A DNA stretch of 64,000 nucleotides from Chelonoidis abingdonii (lineage: Eukaryota > Chordata > Testudines > Testudinidae): NCBI RefSeq assembly GCF_003597395.2, contig NC_133770.1:32226755-32290754 (forward strand). The letters run 5' to 3'. This document shows, in pieces, positions 11,330 through 22,459 of this stretch (position 1 is its first letter; each line of letters opens with the position of its first letter). Both the position numbers and the translations under genes were made by a program. The notes below the pieces were generated by a model. It did not search any database, was not told the DNA's origin, and saw nothing but the letters and a program-made list of their open reading frames with translations.

Positions 11330-13000
11330 TGTCTGGAGTGCTGTGCAATGAGTGCTGCACTTTAGGATGGCTATACTTCTTGGTGATGGGGGTTGAGTGC
11401 AGTGAGTAAGGGTCGTAGTTTTCAGGGTTGGGTGGTGAAGCTACAGGTGTTGGAGGCAGCTGGTGGTGATGAGAACCCGGATGTTGGGGAAAGTGGGTTG
11501 GAGGTGACATGGGGGCACAAGGGAAAGAGTTCTAGTACAAAGGCTGCGCGGGGGGAGGGGGTGCGGTAGTAGTCTGCCTGCATGGCTACGAGTGCCTGGG
11601 TCAAGTCCGCTTGGTGCTCCATGATGCTTATCAGCCTCTACGTGCTTTGGTGCCAGCCATCCGCATTCTGCTGGAGGACCTTTGTTTCACTCCTCCACTT
11701 TTTGATTTTCATTAAGAGAGCACACTGCATGACATCATGCAGCATGTCCTCTTTGCTTCTATGTGGCCTCTTCCTGGTTCTTTGCAGCCTCTCAGCAGGT
11801 GATAACGGATGGCTGAGATCTCAAGGTTACATCTGTAAAGGCAAAATGCAACACTTAACAGAGACAGCATTGTTCACATCAGACAGAGCAAGGATTCCCC
11901 TATACTTAAGGAGGGCAAGCACAGTCTACACAATAGCATAATTTGCCCATTCCAAAGTGAGCGCACATAACCTTCGGGAGCCCCAAAATGGTGAGTAAGC
12001 ACAGGGTCAAGGGGGACTGATGCTTTTACGGCTGTACTGTCCTCTGGGTTTCTGTGCCTTGGGGAGAGCCAAAAGCTGCAGGGGGCCCCTATGTTGAACA
12101 CTGTCCCCACATTTTCCACAGGAGTTCGTCCTGGAAGATATCTCACTGCTGAGGTGACCTGGGAAGCAGAGGAGGGTCTTCTTCTACAATGTGGCTTCCA
12201 CCCTGGCCCATATGCAGCTTGCCTGTCTGCAACAATTGTCTCTCCCCCCCACAGTGGCACAGACATGTTAGCCTTACTGGGACAAGGACCACAGTGGCTC
12301 TCCCATGTAACCTGTGCAAGCCCATTGTCCAAGTTCTGGATGAGACCTTTGAAGAGGTCACTGAGGCCGATTACTGCGATGTGAGAGAGCACATCAACGC
12401 CCTGTTCCGCATCTAGGCATGCATGCAGCCCTAACCCTCCTCGCCCCAAGAGCTCGCACTGAATAACTTCCTTCCCAAAATAAAAGCTGCTTACTGGGAA
12501 CCTCCTCTGGTGTTTGTCCTCCCAAGCACTGGCTGCCGCGACTGGCTACCTTCCTCCTGGCTGCATGCATCCAGGGATGATGGGGTGTCTTCCTCCTCAG
12601 CATCCTTGGTCCTGCTTTGCTCCTCCTCCTCCTGCCTTGTTGGACTGGGCTCTGAAGTGTCCAGGGTGGTACTTGGAATTGAGGTGGGGTCACCCCCGAG
12701 TATTGCGTCCAACTCTTTGTAAAAATGGCAGGTCATGGGGGCAGCAGCGGAGTGGCTGTTTGCCTTGTGGGCTTTGCTGTAGGCATTCCGTAGCTCCTTC
12801 ACTTTAACCCTGCACTGCAGAGCGTCCCAGTCATGGCCCCTTTCCATCATGTTCCTTGATATCTGCCCAACGATATTGTAATTTCTACAGCTGGAGCGCA
12901 GCTGGGACTGGACAGCTTCCTCCCCCCAAACACTGATGAGGTCCAGCACCTCACCATTGCTCCATACTGGGGATCGCCTGGCGCATGGAGATATGGTCAC
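11330..13000 (-). pseudogene. Harbinger Myb/SANT-like (trihelix) accessory protein, broken
   Basis: An open frame from the ATG at 13000 to 12491 gives 169 residues. The N-terminal Myb/SANT-like DNA-binding domain includes 'PVWSNGEVLDLISVWGEE', 'RNYNIVGQISRNMMERGHD' and 'RVKVKELRNAYSKAH', followed by 'FYKELDAILGGDPTS' and an acidic low-complexity linker. Further homology to the partner in copy 2 (51141-52880) continues downstream, including 'ALVAMQADYYRTP' at about 11600-11560. It is split by frame changes that may partly be introns. Family role: binds transposon ends and helps bring the transposase into the nucleus. No intact protein is predicted. Confidence 0.75.
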
Positions 13001-13399
13001 CTGGAAAGATTCGCTGAGGGCACTCCATGCCTGGCTGAGAGAACAGGAAGGGGATTTTCAAAATTCCCAGAGAATTTAAAGGGCGGGTCTTATGGTTGGT
13101 CACCTGAGGGCAGGGCAGTAGAGTTCAAACTGATGATCAGAGTGGCTAGAACAGGCATTGTGGGACACTTCTGGAGGCTGATCAGAGTGTATTAACAGAC
13201 CTGGGCACCCACATTGGCACCACGGCACTCCAGCGAAGCCCCATCAAATGTTATTCCACTTGCTGAGATGGAGTACCAGGAACGCTCTAGCCACGGAGTC
13301 AGAGCATTCTACATGCCTTGCCAATGTGGATGCGTCGTGAGTTAGAGTGCACTGGGCTGCTTTAATGTGCTCTAACTCGCAAGTGTAGCCATGCCCTTA

Positions 13400-14504
13400 G
13401 AAATGCAGTCAATACACAACTGCACTAACTGCTATGACAGCAACCACACACGGGGAGATCTTTGCCCTTTGTGTAGAGTAGTGCTGATATTTGAAGATGG
13501 GAGATGCTGTGGAATCTAGGGAAGTAGCCGAGCTACATAGAGTACTTATTTCAGGCCTTATCTGAAAGTTGCAGAGATTTAACTAAAGGTGGGTTTTAAA
13601 ATCAATTTAAACTCGTGCAAGTCTGTGTAGTCACTCTTATTTTAGTTTGAGAGTCTTATTTCAATGTAGATTACATTTTTTACAGGGTTTTGCTAAACTG
13701 AAATAAACTATTAAACCAACCTAAAAGCGTTTACATGCAGATTTACACCAATTTTAAGTAAATTGGTTTAAAAAAGCAACTTTATTTATAGTAGTGCAAA
13801 TTTATGCTTAGACAAGGCCCCAGATTATTTATGGATGAATCTCTTCTGGCAGGGGTATGTGTCTGACAGTGAGGGAATTGTCATAACAAACCCATTATTC
13901 CATTAAAATTGGAGAAGTCTTTTTATGAGAGAGAGACTAAATTTTGGACCTGAGGCTCCTGAATCATGGCCAGGAGGGGGCTTTTTTTCTTTCATAAAAC
14001 CTACCCAATATTGAGTATGTCCTTACACAATTTAATGGATAATCACTGTCTCTGTGTTGAGAAGTGTTCCATTTCCCCTAGGAAATGGGTGACCTAAAAG
14101 ATGTTGTGCATGAGCTCTTAATCTGAAAATCTAACTTAATATGTTTTAACTGCTCCAGTTCCTATTACATAGGTAGTATAATTGTATTCTGTATAGTACA
14201 TCACCTTAGGATGGCACAAATGCCATGTAGAGTGCGAGAACTTAATTACTACTAGACTAAAGGATGTCATCAGTGGTTTTAAATGCACTCTGGCACCCAG
14301 GCTTTCCTTGACCAAACAAATAACTATAAATACTGATCTCGGTCCTGTTGTCAATGGTGAATTTTCTTATTGACTACAGTGTGATCAGTAGGGGTTCATT
14401 CAGTAACACTAATCTCGCGAATCAGGTTTCCAGATATATTAAAATATCAAAGCCTACAGATGTACTCTGTAGAGGAAGTTGCTTCAAGTAATACTTAAAA
14501 CACA
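13400..14504. other. Intron 1: no gene recognised
   Basis: This is AT-rich unique-looking sequence. I see no credible exon or transposon ends. Confidence 0.45.
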
Positions 14505-14640
14505 CACACATACACAGTACTTTCCTTCTGAGGATCTCAAAGCACTTTACCATAGTGGGAATTTATTATCATTTTACAGATGATGGGGTGGGTGGGTGGA
14601 ACTGAGCGACAGAGAAGTTACAGAACTTGATCCACTGTAT
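14505..14640 (+). repeat. L2/MIR-like repeat fragment
   Basis: Characteristic words are 'gatctcaaagcactttacca', 'ttattatcattttacagatg' and a later 'gagaagttac'. These match the generic 3' part of ancient L2/MIR-type repeats. A related fragment lies at 63605-63780. Confidence 0.45.
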
Positions 14641-15218
14641 CATTTTAGGCTGTGACAAAGTCAGGAATAAATCAAGAACTTTTAACTGCAGTTGTATGTG
14701 CTCGCTTCTAGACTACACTAGCATTACTGCTTGTAAAGGATACCTAAACTTTTATCATAGAGGTTTGACAATACCTCCTTACTTTGAAGTATCAGAAGAT
14801 GGGCATGTGGAAGGGAGAGAGTTCCTTGTACAGGGATCTGTTTGGCCAATACAGAAGAGGTGTTATAGCACTTGAATAGCAAGGATTGCTGGCCTGTCAC
14901 AAGTTCATTGGTTTGGGGGGAGAATGATTAAGGGGACTAATGAGTCATTCTGGGAACTCTGAAAGGGTCCTCAGAGGACTTATTGGGACCAGAGAAAGGG
15001 AGGCAAAATAAGCAAACCAGCCCTTCTCCTTCTGAAGATTTAATTATAAGAGAAGTCAGACTGTTCCATGAAGAATTTAAGCTTTTACGTAAGTAAGCGA
15101 TTGACTCAAGAGCTAAAAAAAACACTGATCATCTTTGCTAAGTAACAGAAACAATAGGCTTAATAGGTAGCTTGCAGATAGTAAGAGGGTCATGAGCATA
15201 CGAGGGCAGAAGTTGTGA
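14641..15218. other. Intron 1: no gene recognised
   Basis: Short open frames only. Nothing assignable was seen between the L2/MIR-like fragment and the MITE at 15219. Confidence 0.4.
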
Positions 15219-15846
15219 CTAGGGTTGCCAACCCTCCTGGTTTTGCTGGGAGTCTCCTGGAATCAGGCTCTATCTCCTGGAGGCTACTGAGGCCAAACCA
15301 GGAGATTTTAGGTGCTAAAAGTCTGGCAGTGCAGTGAGGCAAAGGCAGGCTCCCTGGCTCCACACTGCTCCTGGAAGCAGCCCGCACGTCCCTGGGGAGC
15401 CCAGGAAGTCTCTGTGTGCTGCCTCTGCCCTGAGCACCAATTCTGCAACTCCCATTGGCTGGGAGCTGTGGGGGCGGTGCCTGCGGGAGAGGAGACCTGG
15501 CCCCTCTCTCTAGGAGCTGTTGCCAGAGGGATATGCCAGTCACTTTCGGGAGCTGCCAGCGCACCGCCCGGCCAGAGTCCTCATCGCTTCTCACACCCCA
15601 ACCCTCTGCCGCAGCCCAGAGCCTGCACCCCAACTCCCTCCCAAGAGCCTGCACCCCTACTGCCTGCCTCATCCTGGTGAAAGAGAGGGGGTGGGGGAGA
15701 CCAAGCAACAGAGGGAGACGAGTTGGAGTGAGCGGGGGGCATGACCTTGGAGAAGGTGTGGGGTAGGGGGATTCATTCATTCAGAGGGCGGCGGGGGGGG
15801 GGGGCAAACATGTTTGGGTTTGTGGGATTACAGTTGGCAACCGTAG
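15219..15846. mobile_element. MITE with 'ggttgccaacc' ends
   Basis: Left end ctagggttgccaacc and right end agttggcaaccgtag are inverted repeats of hAT-like style. The interior is GC-rich and includes a G-run at 15793-15804. A 196-codon frame on the minus strand (15780-15190) is a by-product of the GC-rich composition and has no domain. Confidence 0.6.
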
Positions 15847-16045
15847 AGACTATTGTTTCAACTGTTTTACTTTCATAAAGAGTGTCTCAGCTATGATCTT
15901 AGAGTTGTTTTCTTATCACACTGTTATTATTTGTTGAAAGACTTAGATAATTAATGCAATATGTGATATTAATTTTGAAACCACTTTTCCCTCAGACATT
16001 TTAGGCAATTGACTAGTGACAGTTTTGTTTTTGTTTTTCTTATAG

Positions 16046-16127
16046 CTCTACAGATACAAACAGAAAAAACAAGTCATGATGTGCCTTATCTTTCGCCTGG
16101 AAACGTGAATATCTCTTTCAGATAGAG
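16046..16127 (+). other. ARHGAP12: ARHGAP12 exon 2, 5' UTR part
   Basis: A T-rich tract ending in 'ttttcttatag' gives a good acceptor, with the exon starting at 16046. The 82-base leader contains an upstream open frame of ten codons at 16076-16108 (two ATGs in tandem, stop TGA). It ends 19 bases before the main ATG. A weaker alternative acceptor ('ctctttcag', exon from 16122) would remove that upstream frame. Confidence 0.7.
16076..16108 (+). promoter_or_regulatory. Upstream ORF in ARHGAP12 leader
   Basis: ATG-ATG at 16076-16081 opens a frame of ten codons ending with TGA at 16106-16108. The main ATG follows at 16128. Such an upstream frame can lower translation or require reinitiation. The effect here is inferred, and conservation cannot be judged from one sequence. 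Confidence 0.5.
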
Positions 16128-16790
16128 ATGGCTGACAAAGCTGGAAAGGTCCTCCCAGTACCACTGTACATTGAAGTGGAGTATGATTATGAGTATGAGG
16201 CAAAGGATAAAAAGATTGTGATAAAACAAGGGGAGAGATACATCTTAGTGAAAAAGACTAATGATGATTGGTGGCAAGTCAAAAGGGATGAAAATTCCAA
16301 GCCCTTCTATGTGCCAGCACAATATGTGAAAGAAGTAACACGAAAAGCACTAATGCCACCTGTTAAACAATCAGGTGGTCTGCCAAATAGCTCTTTGAAA
16401 CTGATGCATAGTTTACAGAGGTCGACAGAAAATGTGAACAAGTCACCAGAGCTTTCTAGTTTTGGAAAATCCTCTCCAGTGTCTGGCCTAGTTCACGATG
16501 CCAATCAGAATCTGGGACCAAATAGTAGCCCAGGTCAAAATCTTGGCTTGAGCCTGGACCTTGCCCAAAATAATGGAAAACTTAACAGTGAGTTGCAGTC
16601 CCCCAAAGTTTCCAGCCAGTACAGGTCTCTCTCTCTGGGCCATTTCACTTGTCAAGAGTTAATGGAAATAGAGAAGACCAGCTTCTCACATGAACAGTCC
16701 TGTGATTCAGCAGGGGAAAGCTCAGAAAAAGTCCATCAGGATTCAGAGTCTGGAGATGAACTCAGTAGCAGCTCCACAGAGCAAGTGCAG
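16128..16790 (+). CDS. ARHGAP12: ARHGAP12 coding exon 2: N-terminal SH3 domain (partial gene)
   Basis: The 221 codons open with a strong start context (G at -3, G at +4). An SH3 domain covers about residues 14-70: 'VEYDYEYEAKDKKIV' as the ALYDY-like strand, the paired Trp in 'NDDWWQV', and 'FYVPAQYV' as the 3-10 helix region. A Ser-rich linker follows ('LQRSTENVNKSPELSSFGK', 'DSESGDELSSSSTEQ'). I recognise this as ARHGAP12, a Rac-directed RhoGAP of cell junctions and phagocytosis. In the known protein WW, PH and RhoGAP domains follow, and they must lie beyond this window. The exon ends at 16790 after a complete codon (phase 0) with donor 'cag|gtaagc'; read-through into the intron would stop six codons later. 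The ATG is in the second exon, so exon 1 is non-coding. Confidence 0.93.
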
Positions 16791-17611
16791 GTAAGCTTGA
16801 AAAGGATCTAAGTGAATTATTTTCTTTCTCAATTATACATCTTTGATGTAGTTTACTGTTGGTTTTTAATTTGCTTCCTAAATAGAAAGAATTGGAAGAT
16901 TGAGGTGAAATCTTCATTGTATATTTTTCATTTCATCTAGCATGGCATTGATTTGTCAAGTTAGAAAAATTGGCATGTAGAATTTGTGTAACAAAAAGTA
17001 CTTTGCATTGTGCTCTTCTTCTCATTTACAGTGTCCTTGGAAATGAATGGCATAGAAGAACTTCAGTTAGAACTATTTTTTTTCAGTGTTGAACGTGTAA
17101 TTGGAGTTGTGAATTTAAGCAGTTCTTAATGATTCTTCCCTAGAGGAAGCAAGCCCAGTGCTGTTAATTTCAACTTTTGGGTTCACTGAACTTTAGTCCA
17201 GATGCATGTGTTGGTCACTAGCCATTGTCATTGATTTCTTATGTATATTGCATGTAGGTAATTTGTGAAGTGTGGAAAGCTGAATGTAATTTAATGGCTT
17301 AGTGGCTATGAAATGGTACTTTTAAAAAAGTTCATATTCACACTTAGAACATGCCTATCTAGCCTTGAAATTAACTAATGGAAACTGACATATTTGAGTT
17401 TTAATTCAGAGATATGCTGAGATATGAAAGAAGTAGTGATGGTAAGGGTGGCTTGTTACCGAAGCCAGTTAGTGACAGCTTTAAAAAAATTGACTCTTTA
17501 GGCTAAAAGGCAAGATACCAGGGTTGCTATACCATTGGTTATCTTAGTAGAGTGTCTCTTGGCTTACTAGGGAATGGGCTGGGGAGTTCACCAGTTTGTT
17601 TTCCCGTAAGG
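16791..17611 (+). other. Start of ARHGAP12 intron 2
   Basis: The donor gtaagc opens at 16791. No later ARHGAP12 exon was found up to base 64000, so this intron is longer than 47 kb. This first stretch is AT-rich with no recognised repeat. Confidence 0.7.
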
Positions 17612-18179
17612 CAGGGGTCTCAAACTCAATTTACTTTCGGGCCAGGGCCAGTCTTCAAATCTTCCCAGCGGGCCAATAATGTCACTGAAGATGGTGGTCA
17701 GAAAAGGAAACATTTATATTGTATTTTTTTTTTTGAATATCTTATAAAGTTGTATGACAGTTTTATTATTTCTACAATTGTTTGCCTGCCAGAGAGTTTT
17801 TAGTGTTTGCCAGACACCTGGTAACACTTCAGTTCTGTCAGTTTGTTGATGTTTGGCCTCAGTGACTGAGAAGTTGAAACTTTCAGGATTGCGGCAAGGT
17901 GTGCATCAGATAATTGTGTTTGGTATTTTGACTTGTTTATGTTTATATACTACCTCTATGACTGACTCTGTCCGGCAGTTAATGTTGCTGCCTCCATGGC
18001 TGACTCTGCCTGGCGACTAGTGATAGTTTCTCTGTCACTAGTCCCTCTCCTCCAGCCAATGGGAGCTGCGGGGGCTGTGCCTGAAGACAACGTGGCTGCA
18101 TGGGTCTCTTCTCCATGGGCTGGAGTCAGGAGGTTCTTGGGCTGCAGATGGCCTGCGGGCTGGGACTTTGAGACCCCTG
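17612..18179. mobile_element. Non-autonomous hAT element with 8-bp TSD
   Basis: Ends are 'caggggtctcaaactcaat' and 'gggactttgagacccctg', an imperfect inverted repeat of hAT type. Flanking duplications are ccgtaagg (17604-17611) and ccataagg (18180-18187), eight bases with one mismatch. The interior encodes nothing. Confidence 0.8.
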
Positions 18180-18187
18180 CCATAAGG

Positions 18188-18919
18188 GCTGCTAGAGAGC
18201 CATTGACTGGTAATGGCAATTTGACACTATAGTTCTAGACCATTTGAACCATTAACATAGAAATGTAAGGCTCTGTGTGCTTTTTCCAGTTGGAGAGGTC
18301 ACTTTAAACGGTAATATACATTTATCTCTGTAATAAATTCTACGTTTTCCCACTCTTGCTGTGATACTGTAGCTTGACTACATACTGACAAACATTGATT
18401 ATAGTAAATCAATTTATCAGCAACTATTTAACACCCAAATATATTAAGAATGGTATTCAAATAAGGTAGACTGTAATTTTAGAAACAAAATCTTGATTAT
18501 ATGGCTGTTAGCTGGAATCAGTTTGCTGAAAAGCCACAATTAAGACAGTTTTCTTTTAGGAAATTCCACAGCATAACTTTAGAAGCTTTGTTACACTGCT
18601 CAGTTAACAAGAACCAATACAGCTGGTCACCCGGACCTGACATTTGGATTAGTGGTACATTAATCTAGTATCCTGACTGATAATGGCCAGTATTAGATGC
18701 TTCAGAGGAATGTACAAGGAACATTATTTTGGACAGTGCCACTACCCCACTTGGCAATTTATTGAGACAATGTTTTTCTTAATCCCATTCAATGAGAGGT
18801 TGGCTTATGCACTGAATCATGAGTATTTGTGTCCCTTAAAACTGTCTAACCAATAAAATATAAAGGTGGGTGTTCTTGTTATATGTACAATTCTTTTTTG
18901 TATCCTACTGCTTGCCCCA
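18188..18919. other. Intron 2: no gene recognised
   Basis: AT-rich sequence with no clear element ends. Confidence 0.4.
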
Positions 18920-19534
18920 TCTCAAAAGATACATTAGAATTGGAAAAGACAGAGAAAGGCAACAAAAATGATTAGGGGTATGGAACAGCTTCTGTTTCAG
19001 GAGAGATTGAAAAACCTGGGACTTCTCAGCTTGGAAAAGAGATGACTAAAAGGCGGTATGATAGAGGTCTACATAATCTTGACTGGTATGGAGGAAGTGA
19101 CTAAGGAACTATGATTTACTTCTTCACATAACACATGAATTGGGGTCACCAAATGAAATTAATAGGCAGCAGGTTTAAAACAAACAAAATTAAGTAGTTC
19201 TTCACACAGCACAGAGTTATTGTTTGGAACTCATTGCCAGGGGATGTTGTGAAAGACAAAACTCAAGCAGGGTTCAAAAAAGAACTAGATAAGTTAATGG
19301 AGGATAGGTCAATCCATGGCTATTAGCTGGGATGGTCAGGAATGCAATCCCATGCTCTGAGTGGCCCTAGCTTCAGCTTGCCAGAAGCAGGAAGTGGATG
19401 ATTGGATGGATCACTTGATGACTGCCTGCTCTGTTCAATCCCTCTGAAGCACCTGGCGTTGGCCGCTGTCGGAAGACCGGATACTGGGCCAGATGGACCA
19501 TTGGTCTGACCCTGGATGGCTGTTCTTATGTACT
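18920..19534 (+). mobile_element. CR1 LINE 3' fragment
   Basis: The left part corresponds to the last part of CR1 ORF2 ('gaaaaacctgggacttctca', 'tggaactcattgccagggga', 'aactagataagttaatggag'). The right part is the CR1 3' UTR ('gggccagatggaccattggt', 'tggctgttcttatg'). It is 5'-truncated, as most CR1 copies are, and has no open frame. Confidence 0.8.
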
Positions 19535-21594
19535 AAACTGTTGGCCTCTAATTTGAGGCATTGTGTTCCATGGATTATGGTTGTCTTTTGTTCATTAAGG
19601 TGGTTGCCTTTCATTTTCATTGTCCCTTTGTCTTGCATAATGAGAAGGGATAAATGGGATCACTGGATATATTTTCTCCATATTGTTAATTTTATATATT
19701 GCTACCATGTCCTCATTTATTTAGCCTTTGAACTGTCACACTTAAAAAAACTGAAAGTGTGAACTTTTAAAGCAACGTGTTTTATGAACTGCAATTGAGA
19801 GTAAACTGCACCACAGAGAACTATTAAGGATGAAATATATACTAAACTGCTCTTTCGGTATTGGCAAAATGTTTAGTGGTCCATCAGCTGTTGATATGAT
19901 GACTTCCAAATTCATGAAAGGATGAGAGAACTTTTTTAAAGGGTACTCTAGTTAAAACACTTTTTGCTTTATAGGATCCCACTAAAATGGGAAGAAACAT
20001 TGTATTAGAAGCAGCAAATCTAGTCAATTCCATTTGTGGTATAAGTAGATGCTCTTAGCATTGCATGGCTGATCATGCTGTCACACTTATTTATGTTTAT
20101 AGTTTAGTCTTCAGCTAATTTTGGCAATATTAGTAACAAACTAATACTTTTTAGTGAACTGAATATGCTAATCTTCATACATTTCTGAGGCATTGGAGAG
20201 GAAAAAGGTCAATGTCATGGATACTTCTAGTATCCATTGTGTTTGGTGATGGGAAATCTTCATGGTGTTAAAAATGATGTGACTTTTATGATTTCAGCTG
20301 TGAGGAAAACATGGCTATGGTTATTGATATTGTTGTGGAGCTGTCATTTACTGTCATTGCCTTAAGAAACAATTGCAAACCATAATGAACATTTGCTTGC
20401 TTGTTTTTTATTTTTTAAAGCAGTGGAGTAACTTAATCTCATCATATGGAATCAGAGTCTCATTAAATATAATTTAAATATTTGACGTTTATTAGCCATT
20501 GGGATTAAAGCAGTGGTAGTGCTGATGTCATTGTTACTGTGTTGGCTTGGTTTAGATATTACAAATGCCAGCCTGCTCCACTGGAACGTCCCTCATGCTT
20601 TCAATAATCAGCATTGTTTAGCAGAAGTCAGCTGTGCAGAAATTAATGGCTTAGAAAGCTGTTTTTATTGCTCTCAGTCTGTAGTTAGAACATGAAGTTC
20701 CAAACCTGCATACACAAATGCTTATTTTAATTTCATAAGGCAAGCTGAATCCTTTCTTTTTCATTGTGGAGTCCAGTCTTACACAGTCTGTATCATAATA
20801 AGCTTTAACTTACAGTACTATCAGAAGTTCACATTTATCTACTTAAATTGATTCAACTTTTAGCCAAAAGTGAGAATGGTTTATTGAAATTGTTAAAATG
20901 TACAGTTAAAATGTCTTTATGGTTTAATTATTGTCTGTAATGAGGCAATTAGGGGGTTGGGATTTTTAAGATTTTCAGAAAAATTGAGAGAGCAATATAT
21001 AAACCAAAGTTTCCAGGTATGTTTGTGAAACTGTTTTTCACAGGTCTGATAGATTGCACCCAGGATTTCTGTGAAGGTTTTAGGAAGGGATGTGTATAAG
21101 CTTGGGTGAGATGGGTATAGGCTGCTTAACACTTTTCCCACAGCAAAGCGAGCTTTTAAGTGTCTCAGAATCTTAGAATACATTTTTATACAGTTTTTGG
21201 CATTAATATATACTATATACAGTTTTATTACAGGGGAAAGCTTAGAATCTGATGTGCTCATTACCATGGTGTCTACCTAGCCTCTCAATTCAGTACTAAA
21301 GGGTTGATTCCTGCCTCTGATTGGCCCATTGTTAGCCTTCATTGGCCACTTGTTAAATTCTCAGAGAAGCATCCTTTGTGCTTTCTCAAACTCATGCTTG
21401 GAAAGAGCTTCCTGTACATGTTTGCAAAACTAACTTGTTTTCCTTCTCCAAATCACTCCTTAAAGCTCTCCCTTGCTGTGATACCTACAAAAAACTTGAC
21501 AATAGTTAGCCCCGACCTATCAGGCTGCCCAGTATTGTTTCACTGTTTACTTGTACTTCCCTGCTGATTTGTCTGTATCCATCTGATCTTTTGC
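19535..21594. other. Intron 2: about 2 kb without a recognised feature
   Basis: AT-rich intron. Open frames up to 116 codons occur (minus strand 21267-20917), but none has a motif or exon-like splice sites that I can support. Confidence 0.45.
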
Positions 21595-21726
21595 CTTATA
21601 CTTAAATTGTAAGTCCCTTGGGGGCAGGGACTGTCATTTTGTTGTTTCTGCAGCACCTAGCACAATGAGCTCCAGGTCCATGATTGGGGTTCTTTGGCAC
21701 TATGGTAATATAAATAATAATAATAT
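21595..21726 (+). repeat. L2/MIR-like tail
   Basis: Contains 'attgtaagtcccttggggg', 'cagcacctagcacaatgagc', and an AATAATAATAAT end. It is a clear copy of the tail family also seen at 643 and 36454. Confidence 0.6.
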
Positions 21727-22039
21727 TGGGCAGCTGTGGAACTGTGAAGGCACACTGCATTGGAGGGATTATAGTCCACCACCTCCTGTTTCTTTGCCAG
21801 TAACATAAGTGTGGAGTACGTGTGTGGGCTTTGGATTATTTTTCATACATTGTTGTCAGGGGGCTATTCTTATTGTGGGAAGAATTTTGTAAAGAGATGG
21901 TTTTTAAACTATATTCTGGTGAATTGTGGGGTCATCTTGATTTCTTTTGGAGGGGAATGCTGTACCTGAGGACAGGACCAGTCACTAAGGATTGCCTAGT
22001 AGTTCTGTCAGCTGCAGAGGCCCTGAAGAATGCAACTGT

Positions 22040-22459
22040 TGTGTGTTAGGCTTCATAGAGAGAGGGATATGGTCCAGGTCACAGCCAGTCCCATCCTGTT
22101 GAGAGCTTTGTAGGTTAGGACCAGGTCCTTGAAGTAAAAACATTGATAAGGAGCCAGTGTAACACAGGGATCCAGAAAGATGGAGAGTTGACATTATCAG
22201 TGATGGGAAAAGATTATCTTAGTGGCTGAAATTCATATGGACTAGAGGTTGATGGGGAGGTGACAATGTGAATGTTGAGGAATTTGCTGCTGAAGGCTTG
22301 CACAAGTATTCTGGTGATGTGGCCAGGAAGAAAACATTAGATATTAGAATTATTATCGACAAAGAAGCAGTTGTAGTTGGATGTAGCCTGGATGTGTAGT
22401 TAAGGGAGTGAGAGGAATCGAATGAGCACTGAGTTATGGGCTTGAATTATAGAAAGGAT
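22040..22459 (-). repeat. Possible L2-like LINE fragment, left of a PLE
   Basis: It resembles, on the minus strand, the non-coding side of an old LINE. It may be the other half of the L2-like piece at 23513-24200, split by the PLE. No open frame remains. The assignment is weak. Confidence 0.3.

Larger units (their letters stand above)
9765..13399 (+). mobile_element. PIF/Harbinger DNA transposon, copy 1
   Basis: The element spans 9768-13396. Its ends are inverted repeats (gggcatggctacactt on the left; aagtgtagccatgccc on the right), and both are flanked by TTA (9765-9767, 13397-13399), the classic 3-bp Harbinger target-site duplication. It keeps the two-gene plan of the superfamily. A DDE transposase remnant is on the + strand at left and a Myb/SANT-like (trihelix) protein remnant is on the minus strand at right, in convergent orientation. 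Both genes are broken, and a smaller MITE is nested in the transposase. It sits in ARHGAP12 intron 1. Confidence 0.9.

Noticed and set aside
15190..15780. 196-codon minus-strand frame
   Set aside because: It is confined to a GC-rich MITE; low complexity, no motif.
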